Part shown: piece after piece, positions 46,092 to 57,975 of the stretch | How the letters are laid out: each line of letters starts with the position of its first letter | Numbering within the stretch: the first letter of the stretch is position 1 | Origin: Takakia lepidozioides | Taxonomy: Eukaryota; Streptophyta; Takakiopsida; Takakiales; Takakiaceae | DNA length: 64,000 nt | Reading direction: 5' to 3' | NCBI GenBank assembly: GCA_030704615.1 | Contig: CM060734.1 | Coordinates: 34,118,042-34,182,041 of the forward strand | The notes under the pieces: generated by a model | Databases searched by the model: none | Told to the model about the DNA's origin: nothing | The model's input: only the letters and a program-made list of their open reading frames with translations | Made by a program: the position numbers and the translations under genes

Positions 46092-48517
46092 TCATTTTGT
46101 TGTTTTTGCCCTCTCTCTCTTCTCTTTTAAACAATGAGAGGTCTCTGCCTCAAGAAACCATACAGTTTGTAGAGTTTTTCGTTTCTTGGTACGAACTTGC
46201 TTAAGCTCGACTTGTAAAATTTTAGCTTTTTCGTCAAACATCTTCATGTTTTTTACATATAGTTTTGCCTGATTTGTAGAGTCTTTAACTTCCGCTTGAG
46301 AATATTTGACGGAAGACTTGTTCTTCTCTGAGAATTTCCTTGTTGTCTTTAGAGCATCCAATATCAACAATTCAGTTATGATGATTGTGCTCATTTCAAT
46401 GGCAAAATATAGAAGGTAACTAGAAAACAATGCGACGAGAAAAAAGAAAAGAAAACAGCTACAATGATCGTGAGCTTAAGTTGGACAAAACTTATCAGAA
46501 AAAGTCCCAAGTTTTTAATAGAAACAAGGAAAAAAAATGTCTATGAGGAAAACGGGCCACCGTCGATGAAATAACATTCATCTATTGGTGAAATACATCT
46601 TATTAAATAAATAAAATCAATGCCAATAATAAGATGTATAAACTCAAAAATATTTTAATCCTTTACGAAAGCTATAAAAGTATGAAATTATTTTATACCT
46701 AGTAGTAAGTGAATGTGTTTGGCTACATCTCCTGCATTTGAGAGTTAATGTGAGAACCAAAGAATATGATTGTAGAGAGGGCATGACCATCATAGAGAAA
46801 AATGGTCATCTTACAATTATATCTTGTTGAAGCTCTTCGTTTCTTCTCTTCAATGCAGGAACCCTTGCCTTCAATAGTCTACAAACTTTGTTTTGGTTGG
46901 TTAAATGAGCATATGTTGCTTTAAGTTGTTTCGCAATTCTGTCTAACCTCATCAGTTCTGATGCAAACACATCTCTTTCCGCCTTCGCCTCCTGTATCAC
47001 CAAAAATGTTTATCAATACACAAACATTTGTGACGCAAATAACGTCTGAGTCCAAAGAAAGAAGTGTCACGATTCATGTTAATAGATTGATGGAAATTGC
47101 AATGCGTAATGAATTGTTTGGACTCTATGAAGTGAATGTATGGTTTGTCATGTCATCATGAAGGAAAGCTCAAACCCTAAAAAATAGATTTCATATTTTT
47201 TAAAATAGTATTACAATATACAGGCATAATATATATTTTAAATATTAAGATATATGTATTATCAACCATCAAATATTACAACCTTTGTTTACTTTCTCAC
47301 CCTAGTGGCGCTCACACGTCGATCCCCATTGAGCTTGTCTATTTCTAGTGATTGTGATCCAATGGTCTTCTCCAACTCTTCAATCCGTGCTGTCAATCCT
47401 ATATTTATATAGAAATATAATTATCAATATATTTATGATTAGTTCGACATTTGAGTAATGGAGAAATAATAATAATGATAATGATTGATGAAATAATAAT
47501 ATAAGAGTAAATTATGGTGTCTCTTGACCCCCAAGGACTACTGCCTTCCAGCATGAAGGTGGACACCTTTGTGACACCAATTGGTGGATTGAACGCACAA
47601 CCACTTCGGAGATGGTATGTGCCCATTATGACTGGGCTACAACTTGGTTTGTCAATTGATGAAGTAATAGATGAAACTCTTTACAAAGCAAGTATAACTT
47701 GTGGTGTCAATTCACCCTGAAAGGCTACTACCGCGTGTTGGTGAGATAATATGCTATATTATAGTATAATTGAGTGAGGTTATTGCTAAGTGGAATCGGT
47801 CGAATTTTCCGCCAAAATTTGAAATGACACATACCTGATATCTTTGTGGTTAGTCGAGTTCTACCTCCTGTTCGTGGACCATCACAACCCTCCCTTTCCT
47901 CCTTTTGTTCAATTTGAATTTCTAACTCTCTGCAATTTAGATATCATGTTTGAATTTTGTTACTAACTTCGGATTTTATAAAACCTATTTCCGTGTCCAC
48001 ATTTCAGTTGAGGGGCAGTGAGAGTGAAAGCCTTATATTTTAATTAAAAATAATAATATATGCTTAATTGCAAGATATTTATAGGACATAGGCATTAATT
48101 TTAAATCCAGCTCAATAGTGGAAACGTGTATTGTATGGTTTGAGTTAAATTATGAGAAGGATAAAGAAAATATAAAAAGTAAAAAATGACAAAATAAAAA
48201 ATGGATGAGGTTAGAGTGTAAACTTTTCACATATACAACAAGAATGGGGAATCATTTGCGAGATGTCTGTATTACCTATTTTCTGCTAGGACGCAATCCA
48301 AGTGATATTTGTGAAGCCTTGCATGATAGGATTGATCCGAAAAAGCCGCCTTCAATATGCAAAGATCTTCCAGCATTCTTTCCTTGTCCAAACCCTTAGC
48401 CACCTCAATTTTCCGTAATTTGACTTCAGGATCTGGTGGCCTTGTATATGGTTTTGGGCCATAGCTTCTCGCCGAATTCATTCTTGGTGTGGGAGGTATT
48501 TTGGATGATGCAAACAT
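46092..48517 (-). CDS. Five-exon coiled-coil protein, unknown family
   Basis: Exons on the minus strand: 48517-48276, 47929-47835, 47398-47301, 46991-46815, 46346-46092. Phases match at each join (2, 1, 0, 0), giving CVLAENR|ELEIQIEQKEER, TKISG|LTARIEELEKTIG, VSATR|EAKAERDVFASE and EELQQDII|TTRKFSEKN. The 288-aa product begins MFASSKIPPTPRMNSARS, a basic Ser/Pro leader. The rest is strongly heptad-like and charged (RIEELEKTIGSQSLEIDKL, LKRRNEELQQD), and it ends in a Lys-rich tail. No membrane segment or enzyme motif is visible. Exons are less AT-rich than the introns (roughly 70% AT), as expected for real coding sequence. A structural, cytoskeletal or ciliary role is possible but only inference. 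The last acceptor has a weak pyrimidine tract, so exon 5's start is least certain. Confidence 0.65.
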
Positions 48518-49982
48518 ATGGCGAATAATAAATATACACTTATTATGGCCCTTTGAGGCAAGTCATATAATTATTAGGAGAAAAAATTACTCTAAGAGAT
48601 TACATTCATTAATTTGTACAACTTGATAGAAATGCCCGTGTAGGATGGTTGCCATAATACAAGATATGGATAATTAAAAATAATTTTATTAGGGATTAAC
48701 ATAGCGGGAGATGATCTCAACAAATCCCATCAATTGAGAGATTATTAGAAGTTGCAAATATTTAAAAATATGTGTATGAATCTTCTTTGGTTCCGAAGAT
48801 GTTAGAGTACTTTTATGACATAAGGTTCAGATTACTCTCTTTCGACCGAGTACCCGACTGAGTACCAGAACAACGAAACTAGCTTAGATGGTTTGAATGT
48901 TGCATGTTTTATGTTGCGACGACATAGGAGTTTCATGGACTCTTTTGTAAAAAACCTCAGCTCATTGACGACCTTCCCATTAATCCAACCACATTTGTGT
49001 GGAACTGTTGACTCCTGATTACGGTGTCACTTCATGCCCAAGGGCTACTGCCTTCCGGTTGGAATGTGGACACACTTGTATGGAAGATTTGAGTTATATG
49101 ATTCATGAGGTAATAAACATGGGGGGCACAAAATAGTGAACAGCAACCCTCAAAACAATTGTGGTGTCTCTTCCCTCTTTCAGGGGGCAGACACCTTCTC
49201 ATTATTTGGAACAATGCAATGTCAAGTATCCGTTTATCGGATGATACATGATACCTAAATGGATGATATCCTGCACCAAATAGCTCTTGTGTTATTTGCA
49301 TAGAAAGAAAGGAATGCAAATAAAGTTACATCTTTATTTCAAAATTAAAACCAAAAAACCAGTTTGTCTTGTATCTTTTTTTCTTTAAAAAAAAAAAGAA
49401 CAGGGGTATGCATCTTTTGAAATCTCAGTAGAACAGTTGTAATAGCCCATTGTATCTTTTCGTTTATTTTACCAATTTCATATGCAATTATTGTTTACAC
49501 TTTACACCCTTTTATTTGAGTGAATCACCAGTGACAAATGCCATGAAATTGGTAATAATGAAACAGAGGTTTGTGTTCATCTCATTGAGAACTCGTTCCC
49601 AGATTCATATTACACAGATTTGACGTTCTCCATGCTGCTGAACCCTAAAACCCACATCCTTCACTGCTCCCTTCTTCTCCATCTGTCTGAAGTTTGAACC
49701 GTTTCCATCATTTGTATCCTATTGAGATCTGTCTGTCAGTGTCTCGTTTTGTAGCTACTGTAGTAGGTATTCCAGTTAACCCAATTGGCAAGTTTGCTTT
49801 CCCGTTATGCTGCACGACAGATTGATTGACTGCAAGCTATACCCTCCCAGTTTGTAGGATGTGGAGAGTATTGGGTTGGGTGGGAATGCGAGTATTCGCG
49901 TATTGAATTGCATTGAAATTTGAGCTAGGGCGTACAATTGAGAGAGGTGTTTTTCTTCGCCCCTTGAGTCAGTTCTTCAGCT
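48518..49982. other. AT-rich intergenic with a short recurring phrase
   Basis: GTGGTGTC(T/A)CTT...GGCTACTGCC followed by GGACACA/C recurs near 49018 and 49158. It also occurs at 47511 and 47699, inside an intron of the coiled-coil gene. It may be a decayed small repeat. The last 300 bases are the 5' flank of the HNH gene. Confidence 0.4.
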
Positions 49983-52746
49983 ATGGACGAGAAGCTTGTG
50001 TTTGAGGAGGAGTTGGCATCTTTGAAGGAGGGAGATCGAAGTGTCAGCCCTCGGAAGCTTCGGATCTTCGACGATAAGATGAGAAATCTCTGTTGGGCAA
50101 AAGCCGATGTGGTGCCTGGAAGGCATCCGGAGCGATGGAGGAAGGACATTGCTGGGAATATAGTGTGCCGGAGATTAACACGCTGCGAGGGCTGTCTTTG
50201 CTATGAGTATGATCACATCCGGCCATTTTCGAAAGGTGTCTCTCTCATGTCCTCTAGTCGTTTGTGACAATATGCCAGAGAGAGGGAGGAGAGATTTCAA
50301 ACTAAAGGGCAGTCTCTGTGTTTGTGCAGGTGGAGAGACAGATGCGAAGAACTGTCAGATATTGCAGTCGCGGGTGAACCGCCAGAAGAGCAATAAAAGT
50401 GATTTGGGCGGCCACGATCTACGGAATTATTCTTGCAACCTCCAGTTCACAGGTCTCTGTCTCTGTCTCTCTGTTCAGCCCAAACCTCTGTTCACCAACT
50501 TCAAAATCTTGAGGCTGAGCCTAAAGCCCTGATCCTGTTGGGGTCTAACTTTTGGGCTGCTCACACACAGCAGATTGATGCTTGTGTGAAAGGCTTTCTG
50601 GAGGATATCTGGAAAGCCCGAACTAATTCCTTAATCACACTACCGGAGTGAGCCCGTCACAAAGGTAGTTTGTGGTCCCTTTCGTTCCGCCCAAACTGGG
50701 CGCGGGGGCTGTGGCCACAAGGCTACGGCAAACAACATCTGATGAATACAATCTCCCTATTTGCTCTCTCTCTCATACCTTAGAAAGCAACACATACATG
50801 TCATGCCTTTTTATAAAATGGAGATCTGATAGTTATATGCCAAAGTGGAGTTAGGCATGTTCTCTGTTTACCAACTTTGAAAATCTCGAGGCTGAGCCAA
50901 AAGCCAAGGCCCTTTTGGGGCCTAGTTATTGGGCAAATCACACACAGCAGATTGATGCTTGTGTAAAGGGACTTCTAGAGGATATCTGGAAAACTCGGAT
51001 CAATTGTCTGTTCCAAGCTAGGTCATACTGGCATCTGCCCCTGACAAAGGTAGTTTCTGTCCCTTTGTGTTCCGCTCAAACTGGGCGCGGGGTCAATGGC
51101 CATAAGGCTACGGCAAAGAACGTCTTTGAGTACATTCTCTCTAAGCCCAGGCCCTTTTGGGGTCTAGTTTTGGGCAAATCGCACACAGCAGATTGATGTT
51201 TGTGTGAAGGGATTTCTAGAGGATATCTGGAAAACTCGGATCAATTGCATGCTTCAGACTACCAGCGTCTGCCCCTGACAAAGGGAGTTTCTGTCCCTTC
51301 GTGTTCTGCTCAAACTGGGCACGGGGTCAACGGCCATAAGGCTACAGCAAACAATGTCTTATAAGTACATTCTCTCTCTCTCAACTGAAATTTAAACTCT
51401 GGGCGGGGAGCCTACATCTGAACAAACAGATGCAGAGAGGAAAGAGAGATGGTCAAAGCTCAGTGTGCGGGCGGCCTGAAGACAATATCCATTTTCTGAT
51501 ACAATGTCTGGCAAATCCTCTTCGGAGAGCAAGAACATAGTCCCTGCACCTCTATTCATTGGGTTGCTTTTGCTCTGGACGTTGCACATGCTGCATCTAA
51601 CAGTTGGGTGCCTCGCAAGGCTGCTATTTTGTGTGCCTTGACAGAGAGAGAGAGAGAGACTAATGCGAAAAGAGAGGGAGTAACAACAAGTGAGCACATT
51701 AGACTTCTTTGCCCAGACTTATGGCCGATAGACAGTCTGCCACATTTGGACAGCACCAGAGAAAGAGGGACAAGGAGAGCACTTCTGTTATTATTGCAAA
51801 GGGGGGAATTCTGGTTGTGAATGATATGAGTTTTCGGCTGCCTTGAGTTCTGAATCAGCTAGTTGATAAGAATTTCACCATAACTGCAGACCTAAGAAGG
51901 GCCACAGCACTAGGCAATACCTGGAGGAGAATGTGATGAAAGTATTTGAGAAAGAATTTTTTCAGCACATGAGACAAGGATACCTAATGAAAAAAGTGTG
52001 TTCCAGCATCTGTATCATTTCATCAGTGCATGGGTTCCCATTTCCCTACAGGGTAAGATTACTCTGTGGATGTCAGGATCCAGCTCTGACTTGAAAGTTA
52101 GCTGATAGTTAAAAGACAAGATGTATATATGAGTGCAATGCTTTTAGCAGGACGTAGATGCCGGAACTGAATGTCGTAGATTTTGAGGGATGTAACTATG
52201 TTTGACAATCTGAGTAAGAAATGGCCACAGCTCTCTCATGGCCAAACAATGTCTAGTTTTGTGAATTGACTGCGAATGTCATATTGAGTGGCGTGTGGAA
52301 ATAACCAAGAACCCGAGGCTTTCTAAGAAATCACACTGGAAAGTGTGCCAGCATGTGCAAATATGTTTACTTGTATACAATGTACTCATAAGCTGTTTTT
52401 TATTTACTTGTGTTTACAAATATGTTTACTTGTATAGAGAGATGGAGAAAGAAGAAACTTCATGACATTGCCAGAGGGCCAATGAACCAAAGTAGAAGAC
52501 TAAGAAATTCATGGCCAGGTGGTTGGAGAGAGAAAGAGAGCCGTGTTCACAGAAAGTTCTGAATTTCTACTTTTGATGGTGGCAGAGAAGGAGCTGGATG
52601 TGATAGAGATGGCTGTATATGGAAATGTGGTCCGACCAGGCCTCCAATGCAGATGCAAGAGTGTGGCAGAGACTCTTGGAACTGCCTTGTATAAGTCCAA
52701 AGGCCCTGAAATGTCCTGCGAGCTTCCCTACAAGGAGGCATCCTGA
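49983..52746 (+). CDS. HNH endonuclease-like nuclear/organellar plant protein
   Basis: Three exons: 49983-50235, 50330-50452 and 52586-52746, with both introns phase 1. The 178-aa protein reads LCWAKADVVPGRHPERWRKD, then CEGCLCYEYDHIRPFSKGGE, NCQILQSRVNRQKSNK, and after the long intron EKELDVIEMAVYGNVVRPGL. The HNH signature is the D77-H78 pair, N92 and N101, with a C-x2-C zinc-type pair at 68-71. HNH domains cut or nick nucleic acid using a metal ion. Plants have a conserved small family of this layout whose substrate is not known to me. The last exon resumes the conserved sequence exactly in phase, which decides the splice site. Intron 2 (2133 bp) is packed with LINE 3' fragments. Start: first ATG, in a good context, right before the conserved region. 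Confidence 0.85.
50470..51545 (+). mobile_element. Reiterated LINE 3'-end fragments inside the HNH gene intron
   Basis: Three successive copies of the terminal LINE block occur near 50480-50755, 50860-51140 and 51145-51370. Each ends GGC(T/C)A(C/A)GGC or GGCTACAGC...AACGTCTT-like. A fourth piece near 51385-51545 carries the zinc-motif region. They belong to the same family as the copies at 26.3 and 31.4 kb. The order is not a simple full element: the zinc-motif piece lies after, not before, the terminal blocks. Confidence 0.78.
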
Positions 52747-53233
52747 CCTCGATCTCTGGTGCTGCACTCACCAAGTGAAAGGGGTTGAGAGTACAGTGCT
52801 GTTCTTCAGCTGTCCCATGCCCTCAGAGAATTTCAGGGTTGATATTTTAGATGAGAACCTTTGAACTGGCTCCATTAAGGGGTCTGCCAAGATGATCCTG
52901 TTTAGATCAACTATACCCTCTCTTGGGTCTCCTGGCTGTTTCCTTCCCACCTGGAGGGCAGCCCTCCCATAACCTCCCCTAACAAATCACAGTAAGCATT
53001 CTAGTGGGCAAGTTAAAGCCTGCCATCTGTTCAAGCATGGTGTCGATGTTTTAAAACCATCAGATGCCAATAGAAGGCTTCAAATGAAGCTCTTCCATGT
53101 CATTCTGTACATGGTATGAGTGAGGTGTACCCTACTGCAAAAATGGGGCCATTTGCAAGAAATGGGGTCAATTGGCCTCTTGACATTCCTGTTTTTCTTT
53201 TCTTTGTTGAGAAAAGGGAGCAGGTCCTGAAAC
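52747..53233. other. 3' flank of the HNH gene
   Basis: Nothing recognised beyond a probable 3' UTR. Confidence 0.4.
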
Positions 53234-53502
53234 GCTTTGAGATACACCATTGAGAAATTAACCATTGACTAAAAAGTCTAGCCAGCGAAGGCAAGCTTAT
53301 AAAAAGGACATTCCTCACTCACTCCTAAATACAGCTTGGCAGAATTACTCAAGACACAAGCTAGTTTCTTTGAGATACACCATCGAGAAATTAGCCATTG
53401 ACTAAAAAGTCTAGCCAGCGTAGGCAAGCTTATAAAAAGGACATTCCTCACTCACTCCTACATGCAGCTTGGCAGAATTACTCAAGACACAAGCTAGTTT
53501 CT
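53234..53502. repeat. 134-bp tandem duplication
   Basis: CTTTGAGATACACCAT starts at 53234 and again at 53368. The two 134-bp units differ at only a few positions. It is a recent local duplication. Confidence 0.9.
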
Positions 53503-53639
53503 TCTATGCTCCCAGCAATCTGTGCTTGTATGAGAGGATCTGCCATTCTGTCAAGGGTTTTGCCTCTTGGTCGACAAATGCATTCAATCACTGCCAGAGT
53601 AACTACTTGATTTAAACTCCATGAAGTTAGTTTCTCTCT

Positions 53640-53715
53640 AGCCTGTGTGTTGAGCAGTAGGCTCTGTAAATTCACTGGACGTTAAGGAAACTTTATCTTT
53701 ATCTTTATCTCATCC
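53640..53715 (+). mobile_element. SINE 3' tail (same family as 45268)
   Basis: TGTGTTGAGCAGTAGGCTCTG and TTCACTGGAC match 45385-45425. They are followed by (TTTATC)n, a SINE-like simple tail. Confidence 0.6.
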
Positions 53716-54980
53716 AGATGACGTAATTACTGCTGGTTCAAACTTCATCCGGCCCAGGTTTCACCAGCCTGGAGTATGTGTTGGAAGTCCAATGTGCCCT
53801 ACGACTTCAATATTAAATCTGCTAGATGGGACAGCCATCAGGATTTTCCTTAAAAGGCGAGGTTATTTCTCCTCTCATAATAACTAAGGGACCTGATTTG
53901 TGAGCCTATGGTCGCTCCTGGGCCCTGTTTGATTGAGATGTCAATCTTTATTTTTTGCTTATGAGTATTGCATCCTCAAGCTTCTTGCAGGGCCCACCAT
54001 TGTGATACACTCGCAGTTGCGAATAATGTGTGAAACGTCTCTTTCCATTGCATGTCTGTGGAAGACGACCTTTTCAGGAGTTGCGACATGAATGCATACA
54101 TGTCAACGGTGCCATTGTCACCATGGGAAACTAAAGCTGCAACAAAGTGTCTGAGGCACTTAAAGTTCATGTATGTAGCAACAGTCTATGGGAAACAACT
54201 CAGGGCCCTACTACTTTGTCGTCGATCGCACAAAGATCACTCCCATACTGAATCACTCGAGAGCGTAAATTTGGTCCCAGCAGGACGCAGTCCAAGCCAG
54301 GAACCTGATTCCGGGTCCAAACTCCAACACTTGGTGTGCAGGTCTATGTTGTGGCCCCGCACCGATACACATGCATCCAACCCACACAGCACAACAACCT
54401 CAAGAAGGTCTACTCCTCACAACAAACCCCACCTGCCTGACCTCTCTTATGCATCGTTGACATCCACTGATCTGCTGGCCAGCACTCACCCCCTCCCTCT
54501 TCTCCCTCTTGTTAGGTACAAGTGTCCCTGTGCAGGATTTTGCTATCCCCGCTCTACCTCACCAACCCACCTCTGTGTAGGATGTAGGGCCCATTGGGAC
54601 TAGGATCCAAACCACCCAATAGCTCTATATAACCAATCATAATCGTTCCGAAAATAAAAATCAGCCAGTCTATATCATCTTGTATGATGAATGAGGGTGT
54701 GTGTTTTTTTTCATGCCGCTGCAATAATCAATCCTAGGCTGCTTCAAAACAGAGAGGAAGAATAACCTCTATCAAAGCCAAGCAACTGGACACTCGCCTA
54801 ACTTGTAAGGGCTTTGAGCCCAGCATCACGTGGTTGGCAGTGGGTGCTGTACGCTAGGATATTTCCGGCCGGCAGTCTTCACGTAGAGCCACTGTAAGCT
54901 ACGACTGGGACTCGCCAGTCATATCCATAACAAGTCCAGTCATTAACGATAAATTTATTCTTTTCATCCATGAGGGTTCA
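53716..54980. other. Region with one unsupported 183-aa frame
   Basis: A plus-strand frame at 54052-54603 ends YKCPCAGFCYPR...LCVGCRAHWD, a Cys cluster. It lacks any recognised domain or splice support. I leave it as a possible but unproven ORF. Confidence 0.25.
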
Positions 54981-54989
54981 GTTACTACT

Positions 54990-57480
54990 TCACTGCAGTG
55001 TTGGGCGGTTCTTAGTTTTTTTTTTTTTTTTAAATAAATTAAACAAAGGGGACGGAGGCCCTTTTAATCAAATTAAACTAGGGTAGCATGTGCCGTTGGC
55101 CCAAGTGTCCAGGGTTATGTAAGCCCAAGTGCAATCTCCTATGCATTCATGTGCGTCTCTCATGTCTAGGCCCAAGTATGACCTCCAGGGTAGTCTGTGT
55201 CCAAGTAGGAATCCGATTGCAAAAACTTGTGTTGTACAAATTTTGTTATAAATGAAATGGTTTCCAAATGTTGTACTTCCTATTTTGTTTGGAATAGCGA
55301 TGCATGGTATGGTTGGCTATTGTGTAGAATGCATGTTAGCTTACAAAAGTGGGAGAGGTAAATTGGATTAATCGTATGTTTGCGCAGTGCCAAAATCGGG
55401 TGACTCCCATCCAAGGGGCAATGAAACTTGCACCTTCTTTGGGAGATCACGTGCTAGTGCGCACCTGACACGTGCGTGTACTATAACTGCGCTACTGAGG
55501 GGGTTGCCTTGTAGTGCGGGCTAACGCGGAAGTTACGTGCTTCCGTTCACGTACTATAATCGTGTAACCTCGGGACGAAATCATAGTGCGGCTTCGGCGT
55601 GTTCCCGTACCTCAGGCCAGCATTCCAAGGCGGACCCAATTGTAGTGATTGGGGTGCACGATTGGTTCAAGGTTATCTTCCTAGTAAAAAAGGGTTCAAG
55701 GTGAACCCTTGCTCAAGGTGATGCCAAAAGCGGCATCATGAGCGGTCGTAAGCAATGTTGTTGCAGTAAAGAATCGGGGAGGATCGTTCCTTGGCCTTGA
55801 AGTGGGCCAAAAAGAGTGCACTGGGTGGAGCTTGAGAGAGGGTAGCATGTGCCGTTTGCCCAAGTGTCCAATGTCTACCTAAGTCATCCAAGTCTAATCA
55901 TTTTTTTTTTCCATCTACGACCTGATTTGAACCGGAGACCTTTCCCTTGATATCTCTCTTGTCGAGGCTCTGATCATTGTGCCAGGAAAGCGCCTCGTAG
56001 GTACTCTTATGTATCTTTGGGAGAGAAGACCTCTTTCTGCCTCTTTGCATTGATCTTTTTGGCTTTTGTTCTTAACCTTCTATGGTGGACAACGATTCAT
56101 TAGGGTATTTCTCTCTTGTTCCTTGTGGCCTTCTGTTGTGACACTGGAGCAATTATATGACGAGCAGGCTACTTTAAGATATCTGGTACCAAGCAGCAAA
56201 GTGGGGAAGCTCTGGTTTTTGACCAAACAGTGTCATTTATTAGCCTGGATTCTGTTACAAGCAGGCTATTTTCCTGTTTTTTCAAATTTCCAGCGACCCA
56301 AAGTACTTGAAATTCGACATCTCCCACACCGCAGGTCCAAAAATCATGAGACCAAGCCCGTGCACCCCTCCTCATCGAGGGCTTTCCAACGGTACCAAGC
56401 ACCAGGGTTGTGACGGCTTTCCAACGGTACCAAGCACTTAGGGTGGGCCCCCGCAGTTTGGGACATCTCAAATCTACAAAACAAAACAAAACAACGTCTC
56501 GCTAGGGTAGCTTGTGCCGTTGGCCCAAGTGCCCAGTGTCATCTAAGCCGAGTGCTATCTCCTATGTATCCAAGCATTTCCTATGTCGAGGCCCAAGTGC
56601 GACCTCTAGGGTAGCCTGTGTCGTTGGCCCATGTGTGAAGAATATTTGAAATCTAAGACCAAATGTAATTTCTTATGTATCCCAGTGTGTCTCCTATGTC
56701 GAGGCCCATCTAAGCCCAAGTGCAGTCTTCTATGTATCCTTCCATGTAGAGGCCCAAGTGTCCACTGTCATCTATGCCCAAATGCAATCTCCTATGTATC
56801 TAAGTGTGTCTCCTATGTATCCAAGAGCATCTCTCATGTGCGTCTCCCATGTCGAGGCCCATCTAAGCCTAGTATGTAATCTCCTATGTATCCAAGTACG
56901 TCTTCCATGTCAAGGCCCGATTAAATTTTTTCCATGAATTTATTGAGTAATAATATATCTAATCATTATTGATATAGGGTAGCCTGTGCCTTTGGCCCAA
57001 GTGTCCAACTTGTCATCTAAGTCCAAGTGCAATCCTTATGTATCCAAGTACGTCTCCTATATGGAGGCCCAAGTGCGACTTCTAGGGTAGCCTGTGCCTT
57101 TGGCCCAAGTGTCCAATGTTATCTAAGTCCAAGTGCATCAATATATGAAGCAAGCCATATCTAATCATTTTTTCCCACAGAGCCTACGACCAGATTTGAA
57201 CCGGAGACCTTTTCCTTGATATCTCTCCCGTTGAGGCTCCAACCATTGTCCCAGGAATGCCCACTTTGTCATTTTTGCTATTTTTTGTGAATTTCCAGCG
57301 ACCAAAAGCACTTGGAATTCGACATCTCCCACGGCGCAGGTCCAAAAATTGTGAGACCAAGCCCGTGCACCCCTCCTCATCGAGGGCTTTCCAACAGTAC
57401 CAAGCACCAGGGTTGGGGCCTTGCGGTTCGGGACATCTCAACGTGACAAAACAAAACAAAACAAACGTCTTGCTTCATAG
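54990..57480 (-). repeat. Repeat family with tRNA-like heads and a reiterated body
   Basis: The phrase GTAGC(C/A)TGTGCCGTTGGCCC and CAAGTGTCCA(A/G)TGT recurs at 55081, 55841, 56506, 56979 and 57085. Two minus-strand heads (about 55995-55905 and 57265-57175) read TGGGACAATGGTTGGAGCC, then GGTCTCCGGTTCAAATC, like polymerase III boxes A and B. A block at 56280-56470 is repeated at 57290-57460. A separate CAGTGTTGGGCGG at 54994 resembles a hAT terminus. Confidence 0.6.
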
Positions 57481-57975
57481 ATTCATAAGGAAAGATTAAA
57501 AATATGTGGAAAAAATAACCACCTGGGGCCGTAAGTACCTACTGATGGGGAACGAAGCTAAGCAAGCTAAAGAGAGAACAAGTGTGGAGGAGAACTAATG
57601 AAGTGTGTCCATTAGAAGACCTCCCTAAGACAGCTTGGAGAGATTGAAGGTAGATCCAGCACTGAAGGAGACGAAGCAGTGCGGGAGAGACATAGCACCT
57701 ACTATAGTAGTCTTACTATAGTGTAATTGCACTAAGCGGAGGGAACCAAAATCTGCAGTGCATTTAGAACTGCATGCAGGTGAAATGAGGAAGAGTAGAA
57801 AATTGACATTTAGCTAAACTGGAGCTTGGCCTTGAAAGTTGCGTCTTTGGAGCGCAAGTGCCGCCAGTTGCGGTCTCCCTCTTCACCCCCAGTAGGGGTC
57901 TTGCCAATGGTCGGGGACGGAGTCCTTCCATTGAACGTTATTGGAAGTACGGGTGCAGAGCATATTGCTCTTGCC
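57481..57975. other. 3' flank of the LINE fragment, no gene recognised
   Basis: The minus-strand frame of the LINE may extend here in decayed form. Nothing else is seen. Confidence 0.4.

Noticed and set aside
54052-54603. 183-aa plus-strand frame with C-terminal Cys cluster
   Set aside because: No family match by eye and no splice context; Cys spacing does not fit a zinc finger I know.
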